This document shows positions 1 to 5,030 of a DNA stretch of 7,051 nt, piece after piece. Within the stretch, counting starts at the first letter, position 1; every line of letters begins with the position of its first letter. The notes under the pieces were generated by a model, which saw only the letters and a list, made by a program, of their open reading frames with translations, ran no database searches and had not been told where the DNA came from. The stretch is from positions 1 through 7,051 of the forward strand of contig SBFU01000154.1 of assembly GCA_006227785.1 (NCBI GenBank), read 5' to 3'. Both the position numbers and the translations under genes were made by a program. Origin of the DNA: Burkholderiales bacterium. GTDB taxonomy: Bacteria; Pseudomonadota; Gammaproteobacteria; Burkholderiales; Burkholderiaceae_C.

Positions 1-1919
1 TCAACCATGACCACGAATTCGTCGCCACCCAGACGGGCCACGGTGTCGGTCTTGCGAACGCTCTGGGACAGGCGCAGGGCCACCTTCTGCAGCAGTTCGT
101 CGCCCACGTGGTGACCCAGGGTGTCGTTCAGGATCTTGAAGTTGTCCAGATCGATGAACATCAGGGCGCCGTGTTGCCCACTGCGCTCGCTCTGGCTCAG
201 TGCCCGCTGCAGGCGCTCCACCAGCAATTGGCGGTTGGGCAGGTCGGTCAGCGGATCGTACAGGGCCATGTGGCGGATCATGTCTTCGGCCGCCTTGCGC
301 TGGGTGATGTCCCGTCCGACCGCCACCCAGTGCGACTGTTCGCCGGTGTCCGACTGCACCCCCACCACTTCCAGCTCGACCCAGAACATGGTGCCGTTCT
401 TGCGGTGCATCAGCAGCTCGGTGCGTGCCTGTCGGCGTGCCACGTACTCGGCGCCCAGGTCGTGCAGTCTCTCCAGCACTGGCGCCAGGTCCAGCAGCAT
501 CTGCGGACCCCTGCCAAGCACCTCGTCCCTGCCGTAGCCCGTGTGGCGTTCGAAAGCGTCGTTGACGAAGACGATGGCTGCGTCCTGGGCATCGGCGTTG
601 CGGATCTCGGCGATCAACACGATGTCGTTGAGCCTGGCCACACCGGTCTCCAGCAGTCTGAGCTGTTCCTGTGAACGGCGCCGCTCGGTGACATCCCTGA
701 AGTAGACCGCCAAACCTTCGGCATACGGATAGGCCCTGACTTCCAGCCATTTGTTCAGCGAAGGAAAGTGGTGCTCCTGTTCGGCACGGCGGTTGCTGGA
801 CAGGGCCGCGTCCATCTGCTCGTGCAGGCGCTGGGCCAGCGGGTCTTCAAAGCCGTTCCAGATCGGCTCACCCAGCAATTCGGCCGAGGTCTTTTGCAGC
901 AGCCGTTCGGTCTCCTGGTTCAGGTAGGTGTAGCGCGCCTCTCGGTCCAGCGTCACGAAGGCCTCGGTGATGCTGGCCAACGTGGTGGTCAGGCGCATGG
1001 CCAGTCGCAAAGTCTCCTGCTGGGCCAGCTTCTGGGCCGATATGTCCTGCACAGCGCCCTGTATGCGGATGATGTCACCCAGTGCATTGCGCACGGGTGC
1101 CCCCACCGCACGCACCCACTTGGGACCGCTGTCCGGTACCAGCACTTGCAGTTCCTCGTCAAAGACCAGGCCCTGCTGGGCACAGCGGTCAAGACGGCGC
1201 TTCATGCCATTGCGCCACTCCGGGGCATAGCAGGCGACCATGTCGGCCAGCGAGGCAATGGCCAGCGGCCCCGGGACGCCCAGGATGGTGGCGCACTCCG
1301 CGGAGACCCGCATCACCCCCTCGGGCATGCTGGCCGACCAGCTGCCCACGCCAGCGGTGTGTTCGGTCAGATCAAGCCGGCTGGCGCTTTCCTGCAAGGC
1401 CTCGTCGTTCGCTTCTGCGACGGCCGCGGTCGACCGAGGCTCCGGCAGACACCATGCGTCAACTCGATGGGCCAGTCGGCGCAGCAGCTCCAGCGTGGTA
1501 TCCGGCCAGGGATGGTCCGGCAGTTCGGCCAGCAGCAGGATCAGCTGCACCGGTCCCAGCGGGGTGGTTGCTGTGATGCCGCGGCCCCAGGGAATGCTCA
1601 TGTCCGTGAGAGTGGGCACCCTGATCCAGGTGGAATCGGCCTCTGACAGGCCTGTGGCGATGCGCGCGTGGCAGGCGGGCCATACCCGTTCCGCCTCGTC
1701 TTGGGGCAGCCCGTGGCTGCCCAGCAGGCGAGGTCCGGAGGTCGTTTGCCCGATCACCAGACAGGCCTTGGCCATGGTGATGGTGCAGGCCAGATCCGCC
1801 AGCACATGCCAGGGAACGGACGCAGGCACGGACGCCGCCGCGAGGGGTGGGCCTGGGGGGTCGGTAGGGAGCGAATTCATCCGGGTCTCGGTGGGCTGCA
1901 ACTGGACGCCAGCAGCCAT
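1..1919 (-). CDS. GAF-like/PAS/PAS/PAS/GGDEF diguanylate cyclase (3' end outside window)
   Basis: Sensor protein that should make the second messenger c-di-GMP from two GTP in the cytosol. The reading frame is open from 1919 to the left edge, giving 639 visible residues and no stop. Residues about 36-156 resemble a weak GAF domain. PAS domains follow at about 178-293 (ends QDISAQK), 300-412 (ends DVTERRR) and 422-540 (ends GRDITQRKAAE). The GGDEF domain starts near 543 (DPLTDLPNR), with FIDLDNFKILND and the active-site GGDEF at 631-635. An RxxD motif (RKTD, 622-625) sits five residues before GGDEF, where the family has its product-inhibition site. No membrane segment is visible. The start is uncertain: ATG 1919 is the first in-frame ATG after a stop and has a weak AGG 7 nt upstream; ATG 1880 (13 residues shorter, GAG upstream) is equally possible. 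An EAL domain could follow beyond the edge. Family assignment is firm; the sensed signal is unknown. Confidence 0.93.
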   Translation of the reverse strand, partial: MAAGVQLQPTETRMNSLPTDPPGPPLAAASVPASVPWHVLADLACTITMAKACLVIGQTTSGPRLLGSHGLPQDEAERVWPACHARIATGLSEADSTWIRVPTLTDMSIPWGRGITATTPLGPVQLILLLAELPDHPWPDTTLELLRRLAHRVDAWCLPEPRSTAAVAEANDEALQESASRLDLTEHTAGVGSWSASMPEGVMRVSAECATILGVPGPLAIASLADMVACYAPEWRNGMKRRLDRCAQQGLVFDEELQVLVPDSGPKWVRAVGAPVRNALGDIIRIQGAVQDISAQKLAQQETLRLAMRLTTTLASITEAFVTLDREARYTYLNQETERLLQKTSAELLGEPIWNGFEDPLAQRLHEQMDAALSSNRRAEQEHHFPSLNKWLEVRAYPYAEGLAVYFRDVTERRRSQEQLRLLETGVARLNDIVLIAEIRNADAQDAAIVFVNDAFERHTGYGRDEVLGRGPQMLLDLAPVLERLHDLGAEYVARRQARTELLMHRKNGTMFWVELEVVGVQSDTGEQSHWVAVGRDITQRKAAEDMIRHMALYDPLTDLPNRQLLVERLQRALSQSERSGQHGALMFIDLDNFKILNDTLGHHVGDELLQKVALRLSQSVRKTDTVARLGGDEFVVMV

Positions 1920-2000
1920 TGTGGCGCCTGCCGGTGCATCGCATGGACGTCAGGCTGCCCCGGCGCTGGCATGGGTTGGATCGCCACGGAACTGCCGCCG

Positions 2001-2017
2001 ATGCTGTGGTGCAGCAT
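2001..2017 (-). repeat. Small hairpin in the cyclase leader
   Basis: ATGCTG (2001-2006) and CAGCAT (2012-2017) form a perfect 6-bp inverted repeat with a 5-base loop. It would lie about 80 nt upstream of the cyclase start in its mRNA. There is no T-run, so it is not a terminator. It may be a chance structure. Confidence 0.3.
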
Positions 2018-2056
2018 TTCAGCTGGTTGTGTAACAAGGCTGGAGGGGGTCAATTT

Positions 2057-2155
2057 AACCAAAGTGCTACTTTTATTTGATCAACTGAGGTTTGTGTGTG
2101 ACATATTCCCCAAAAAAGATGTAACCTGAACCACTACATTTTGTAGCGATTGGTT
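2057..2155. repeat. Two-block inverted repeat framing the divergent promoters
   Basis: The left arm is AACCAA (2057-2062), three bases, then GCTAC (2066-2070). The right arm is GTAGC (2143-2147), two bases, then TTGGTT (2150-2155). The blocks are exact reverse complements (11 paired positions) and differ only in spacer length. The arms are 72 bases apart and flank the AT-rich core. They could be mirrored binding sites for one regulator acting on both promoters. That is inference; a match of this size in AT-rich DNA could partly be chance. Confidence 0.4.
2134..2146. promoter_or_regulatory. Operator-like dyad CTACA-TTT-TGTAG
   Basis: A perfect 5-3-5 inverted repeat lies about 100 bp upstream of the RRM-like start and overlaps the right arm of the longer repeat at 2143-2155. 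Its size suits a dimeric repressor or activator half-site pair. No regulator family is recognised from the sequence. Confidence 0.35.
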
Positions 2156-2171
2156 TAAGATACATCTCATC

Positions 2172-2186
2172 CCGGCCTTGTGCCGG
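2172..2186 (+). promoter_or_regulatory. Leader hairpin 1 with CTTGT loop
   Basis: CCGGC (2172-2176) pairs with GCCGG (2182-2186), leaving the five-base loop CTTGT. It lies in the probable 5' leader of the RRM-like gene, 57 nt before its GTG start. No U-run follows, so a terminator is unlikely. The same loop word recurs in the next hairpin. Confidence 0.45.
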
Positions 2187-2189
2187 ACC

Positions 2190-2224
2190 ACCGGATCGGA
2201 GGCTGAGCTTGTCAGCCGACCGGT
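2190..2224 (+). promoter_or_regulatory. Leader hairpin 2, extended, with CTTGT at the loop
   Basis: The inner stem is GGCTGA (2201-2206) with TCAGCC (2212-2217) and loop GCTTG. The word CTTGT (2208-2212) covers most of the loop and the first stem base. An outer stem can form between ACCGG (2190-2194) and CCGGT (2220-2224) across an asymmetric internal loop. The outer CCGGT arm is the one that can instead pair downstream with 2229-2233, next to the ribosome binding site. Confidence 0.45.
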
Positions 2225-2236
2225 CGACACCGGGAG
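2220..2236 (+). promoter_or_regulatory. Shine-Dalgarno and possible sequestering hairpin of the RRM-like gene
   Basis: GGGAG (2232-2236) lies six bases before GTG 2243 and decides that start over TTG 2237, which touches the motif. CCGGT (2220-2224) can pair with ACCGG (2229-2233) around a four-base CGAC loop, taking the first two Gs of the ribosome binding site into the stem. This pairing excludes the outer stem of leader hairpin 2. Only part of the motif is covered, so the effect on translation is uncertain. Confidence 0.45.
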
Positions 2237-2242
2237 TTGAAC

Positions 2243-2548
2243 GTGAGCGCACTTGCCGTACTGAGGGAGCACAGCGATGTGTCCAGCCTGAAGTCCGCCC
2301 TGCACCAGCTGTGCAGCGAGTTCGGCCGCATCACCCGGCTGGATATCCTCACCGCCATGCACGAAGGCACCAAGCAGGCGATCTGCTTTCTGCGCATGGA
2401 ACGACCCGAGCAGGAGCAGCAACTGATGAAGACCCTCGGTGTGGGTCGATTCGGGGGCGAGGTGGTGTTTGTGCTGAACCTGAACGTGCCCGAGGCAGCC
2501 CATGCGGGCCCCTCCTCACAGTGGGCCGATTCCGATCTCTACGACTGA
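2243..2548 (+). CDS. Small RRM-like (putative RNA-binding) protein
   Basis: A protein of about 101 residues that I do not recognise by name. The order of elements fits one RNA recognition motif (beta-alpha-beta-beta-alpha-beta). A helix LKSALHQLCSEFG is followed by strand ITRLDIL, then KQAICFLRM at the RNP1 position. A second helix follows (PEQEQQLMKTLG), then FGGEVVFVLNL as the last strand. The usual aromatic residues of RNP1 are mostly replaced: only one F is clear where the family has several aromatics, so RNA binding may be altered. The tail after about residue 82 is polar and probably disordered. GTG 2243 is chosen because GGGAG lies six bases upstream; TTG 2237 would add two residues. 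The gene stands alone between a divergent cyclase and the carboxylase, with a structured leader. That it is a real gene is fairly sure; the RRM assignment is pattern-based and moderate. Confidence 0.75.
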   Translation: MSALAVLREHSDVSSLKSALHQLCSEFGRITRLDILTAMHEGTKQAICFLRMERPEQEQQLMKTLGVGRFGGEVVFVLNLNVPEAAHAGPSSQWADSDLYD

Positions 2549-2562
2549 TCGGACGCCACTCT

Positions 2563-2627
2563 CCCATTTCCCGCCCTCGGTCGGGGCGCACATGCGGTGC
2601 GCTGATGATTGGCCTGTGTGAAATGGG
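2563..2627 (+). other. Possible multibranch RNA structure after the RRM-like gene
   Basis: An 8-bp closing stem pairs CCCATTTC (2563-2570) with GAAATGGG (2620-2627). Inside are two GC-rich hairpins: CGCCC (2572-2576) with GGGCG (2584-2588), and GCGCAC (2586-2591) with GTGCGC (2597-2602). The two share bases 2586-2588, so both cannot form at full length. A single-stranded segment 2603-2619 completes the fold. There is no U-run, so it is not a standard intrinsic terminator. It could be a 3' UTR structure, a leader element of the carboxylase gene, or a small RNA. It matches no riboswitch class I can recognise. Confidence 0.4.
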
Positions 2628-2645
2628 CCTGTCCCGGAATTGACC

Positions 2646-2673
2646 TTGCCCTGGTCCGGTGTCACCGGACAAT
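2646..2673 (+). promoter_or_regulatory. Weak candidate promoter for the carboxylase gene
   Basis: TTGCCC (2646-2651) as -35 and GACAAT (2668-2673) as -10 are 16 bases apart, each matching four of six consensus positions. Transcription would start near 2680, at the ATG itself, giving a leaderless or nearly leaderless mRNA. That would agree with the poor ribosome binding site there. The hexamers are weak and this is tentative. Confidence 0.3.
2654..2670. promoter_or_regulatory. Perfect 17-bp palindrome, candidate operator
   Basis: GTCCGGTG-T-CACCGGAC is an 8-bp perfect inverted repeat around one central base, ending nine bases before the carboxylase ATG 2680. It falls almost wholly in the spacer of the candidate promoter and overlaps its -10, a classical place for a repressor or a MerR-like activator. 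In RNA it could instead form a hairpin. The symmetry is certain; the role is inferred. Confidence 0.5.
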
Positions 2674-2679
2674 GCGCGC

Positions 2680-4506
2680 ATGATCGCCGTTTGCGCCCCC
2701 ATGCAGGCCCAGCTCGTCCAGTATCTGGTCGCGCCGGGCGATGTGGTGCGCCAGGGGCAGGTGTTGCTGGTGCTCGAGGCCATGAAGATGGAGCACGAGC
2801 TGCGGGCCGACGCCGACGCCCTCGTGCTGGCCTGCCTGGCGCTGCAGGGTGACCTGGTGACGTCTGGGCAAGATTTGCTGCAATTGGACCCGTTGGCCGG
2901 ATCTGGCGCCCTGCCGCCGGACCCCGGCATTTCCCCGTCAGGCGATGTTGGCCAAGCGCGACCGGACTTGAGGCGCCTGCAGTCCCGCTGGGCGCTGACC
3001 GAGGACGCGGCCCGGCCGGAGGCCATGGCCCGCCGCCATGCGGCGGGGATGCGCAGTGCGCGCGAGAACATTGCCGACCTGTGCGACGACGGCAGTTTCA
3101 TCGAATATGGCGCGCTGGCCGTGGCGGCCCAGGCCCGACGTCGCAGCGAAGAGGACCTCATGACCAACACGCCGGCCGACGGCATGGTCACCGGTATCGG
3201 GTCTGTGGATGCTGGTCAATGGGGGACCGACGCGAGCCGGACCGTGGTGATGGCGTACGACGCCACGGTGCTGGCGGGTACGCAGGGCGCACGCAACCAC
3301 CAGAAAACCGACCGGCTTCTGGGCATTGCCCTGTCCCAGAAGCTGCCGGTGGTGCTTTTCGCTGAAGGGGGCGGGGGGCGGCCGGGTGACACCGATGTGC
3401 CCATCGTGGCCGGACTGCATGTGCCGACCTTTGCCGCCATGGCCCGCCTGTCTGGCCAGGTGCCACTGGTGGGCATTGCGGCCGGTCGCTGTTTCGCCGG
3501 CAATGCCGCGCTGCTGGGGTGCTGTGATGTGATCATCGCCACCCGCAGCAGCAACATCGGTCTGGGCGGCCCGGCGATGGTCGAAGGCGGCGGCCTGGGT
3601 GTGTACCGGCCCGAGGACATCGGGCCCAGCCCGGTCCAGTCGGCCAATGGCGTGATCGATGTGCTGGTGTCGGACGAGGCGGCAGCGGTGGCCGTGACCC
3701 GGCAGTACCTGGGCTACTTCCGCGGGCGCCTGCCGGGAGCCCAGGCACCGGATGTCATGCGCTTGCGCGAGATGGTGCCGGAGAACCGTGTTCGCAGTTA
3801 CGACAGCCGCCGCATCATGCAGGGACTGGTCGATGTCGGCAGCCTGTTGATGCTGCGTGAAGGCTTCGGAGCGGGCATCCACACGGCGCTGGGCCGGCTG
3901 GATGGACGGCCAGTCGGGCTGCTGGCCAACAACCCCGAGTACCTTGGTGGCGCGATCGACGCACCCGCGGCCGACAAGGCCGCGCGCTTCCTGCAGCTGT
4001 GTGACGCCCATGGCCTGCCTGTGGTCAGCCTGGTCGACACCCCCGGCTTCATGGTCGGGCCCGAATCGGAGGCGCAGGCGCATGTGCGTCACGCCAGCCG
4101 GCTGTTTGTGGTGTCGGCCGCATTGCGCGTGCCGGTGTTCAGCGTGGTGCTGCGCAAGGGCTATGGACTGGGGGCCATGGGCATGAGTGCCGGCGGATTC
4201 CACGCCACCTCGTTCACAGTGGCCTGGCCCTCGGCCGAATTCGGCGCCATGGGTCTGGAGGGTGCGGTCCGGCTGGGCTACCGCAAAGAGCTGGAGGCCT
4301 TGCCCGCGGGCGTGCAGCGCGAAGCCCGGTTCGCCGAACTTTTGCGCGAGCAGGTGGAGAAGGGGTCGGCCGAACGCATGGCGGCCTGTCTGGAGATCGA
4401 TGCGGTGATCGACCCGGCCCACACGCGCGAATGGCTGGTGAGGGGCCTGCAAGGCTGTCCTGAGCCCGAGGAGCTGGCCTCACACCGGTTCATCGACCCC
4501 TGGTGA
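2680..4506 (+). CDS. Biotinyl-carboxyltransferase fusion, acyl-CoA carboxylase type
   Basis: 608 residues, complete. The product should hold biotin and move the carboxyl group from carboxybiotin to an acyl-CoA. Residues 1-70 are a biotinyl (BCCP) domain with the EAMKME motif; Lys36 is the biotin site. From about residue 100 a carboxyltransferase (PF01039 class) runs to the C-terminus, with AEGGGGRPGDTD (228-239), GRCFAGNAALLGCCD, a glycine-rich GLGGPAMVEGGGLG and DTPGFMVGPESE (from 453). No biotin carboxylase domain or gene is adjacent, so that half-reaction must come from elsewhere. From memory of the family, the closest relatives are single-chain long-chain acyl-CoA carboxylases (biotin carboxylase, BCCP, carboxyltransferase). 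This looks like their C-terminal part as a stand-alone subunit. ATG 2680 is chosen because the biotinyl fold starts there; GTG 2659 would add seven residues and cover the palindrome. The exact acyl-CoA substrate cannot be read. Confidence 0.9.
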   Translation: MIAVCAPMQAQLVQYLVAPGDVVRQGQVLLVLEAMKMEHELRADADALVLACLALQGDLVTSGQDLLQLDPLAGSGALPPDPGISPSGDVGQARPDLRRLQSRWALTEDAARPEAMARRHAAGMRSARENIADLCDDGSFIEYGALAVAAQARRRSEEDLMTNTPADGMVTGIGSVDAGQWGTDASRTVVMAYDATVLAGTQGARNHQKTDRLLGIALSQKLPVVLFAEGGGGRPGDTDVPIVAGLHVPTFAAMARLSGQVPLVGIAAGRCFAGNAALLGCCDVIIATRSSNIGLGGPAMVEGGGLGVYRPEDIGPSPVQSANGVIDVLVSDEAAAVAVTRQYLGYFRGRLPGAQAPDVMRLREMVPENRVRSYDSRRIMQGLVDVGSLLMLREGFGAGIHTALGRLDGRPVGLLANNPEYLGGAIDAPAADKAARFLQLCDAHGLPVVSLVDTPGFMVGPESEAQAHVRHASRLFVVSAALRVPVFSVVLRKGYGLGAMGMSAGGFHATSFTVAWPSAEFGAMGLEGAVRLGYRKELEALPAGVQREARFAELLREQVEKGSAERMAACLEIDAVIDPAHTREWLVRGLQGCPEPEELASHRFIDPW

Positions 4507-4544
4507 TAACCGGCTGGAACCTGACGGCCCAGCTGGCGAGACGG

Positions 4545-5030
4545 TCAGATGAGTTCGCCGAACTGCGTCGAGCGCACACCTGCACCAGGCGATTGCGGTG
4601 CCGTCTGGTTGATGTTGATCCAGAACTCGCAGACATGCTTCATGGCATTGAGGAACTGCGAGAACTCGGTCGGTTTGGCGATGTAGGCGTTGGTGCCCGC
4701 ATCGTAGGCACGTTGCAGATCGCTCGGTTCGGTTGACGATGTCAGCACCACCACCGGGATGTTGTGCAACAGGTCCGACCCCTTGATTTCCTTGAGCACA
4801 CCGATGCCGTCCAGCAGCGGCATTTTCAGGTCCAGCAACACCAGCACCGGGTTGCCGCCGGGGCGGTCTGCGTAGCCATCGCGCCGGTACAGGTAGTCCA
4901 GCGCCTGCATGCCGTCAGAGACGTGGGTGACGCGGCTGTCCAGACCGTGGCGGGCCAGCGCGAGGCGCGTCAGCTCCGCATCGTCGGGGTTGTCTTCGAC
5001 CAGGAGAATGGTTTCTGCGTTCTTGTTCAT
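4545..5030 (-). CDS. Single-domain response regulator (CheY/Rcp1 type)
   Basis: 161 residues forming one receiver domain. All phosphorylation residues are present: acidic pair E12-D13, phospho-acceptor D67 (in LLDLKMPLLDG), T97 and K119 (in AKPTEF). The long loop YRRDGYADRPGGNP before the acceptor strand and the helix pattern resemble the regulators that partner phytochrome-like kinases (Rcp1 group). There is no DNA-binding or enzymatic output domain; a polar tail of about 20 residues ends the protein. It probably acts by protein contact or as a phosphate shuttle. The ATG overlaps the stop of the upstream kinase gene (ATGA, 5027-5030) and there is only a weak GAG before it, so translation is likely coupled. 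It converges on the carboxylase gene with 38 bases between the stops and no clear terminator. Confidence 0.93.
   Translation of the reverse strand: MNKNAETILLVEDNPDDAELTRLALARHGLDSRVTHVSDGMQALDYLYRRDGYADRPGGNPVLVLLDLKMPLLDGIGVLKEIKGSDLLHNIPVVVLTSSTEPSDLQRAYDAGTNAYIAKPTEFSQFLNAMKHVCEFWININQTAPQSPGAGVRSTQFGELI

Larger units (their letters stand above)
1920..2242. promoter_or_regulatory. Divergent intergenic region with AT-rich promoter core
   Basis: No gene is supported in this 323-base stretch, although open frames cross it. It separates the minus-strand cyclase from the plus-strand RRM-like gene and must hold both promoters. Bases about 2045-2165 are clearly AT-rich against a GC-rich surrounding, as expected for promoters. 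An 8-bp palindrome TTGATCAA (2077-2084) could supply a -35-like TTGATC on either strand. On the plus strand a poor -10 candidate, ACATAT (2101-2106), lies 18 nt after it; no confident -10 is seen for the minus strand. From about 2165 to the RRM-like start the DNA becomes GC-rich and hairpin-forming and is read here as a 5' leader. On the cyclase side, bases 1920-2040 would be a leader of roughly 120 nt with one small hairpin. Confidence 0.6.

Noticed and set aside
1..750. Open minus-strand frame of 249 codons ending at a TGA at the left edge
   Set aside because: Its translation is low-complexity (R, G, A, P rich) with no domain, while the neighbouring frame gives PAS and GGDEF motifs throughout. 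It is a shadow of the cyclase gene.
768..1646. Plus-strand open frame of 292 codons opposite the cyclase
   Set aside because: No recognisable domain, and the opposite strand encodes continuous PAS/GAF-like protein here. Long antisense frames are common in GC-rich DNA.
1877..2062. Short minus-strand frames upstream of the cyclase start, possible leader peptide
   Set aside because: They overlap the cyclase start in another frame, have no clear ribosome binding site and no recognisable content.
2081..2503. Minus-strand open frame of 140 codons across the RRM-like gene and its leader
   Set aside because: It crosses the AT-rich promoter region and hairpin leader and has no domain pattern. The plus-strand frame has a good GGGAG site and an RRM-like pattern.
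2586..2602. GCGCAC/GTGCGC hairpin as an intrinsic terminator of the RRM-like gene
   Set aside because: The stem is sound, but the following bases (TGATGATTGG) are not a T-run. It is kept only as part of a possible RNA structure.
2938..4452. Minus-strand open frame of 504 codons opposite the carboxylase
   Set aside because: Rich in H, Q, G and R with no motif, the typical antisense product of a GC-rich gene; the plus strand has clear carboxyltransferase motifs over the whole span.
4507..4544. Possible terminator between the converging carboxylase and regulator genes (GCTGG...CCAGC, and palindrome CCAGCTGG)
   Set aside because: The stem is only five base pairs with a long loop and there is no T-run on either strand.
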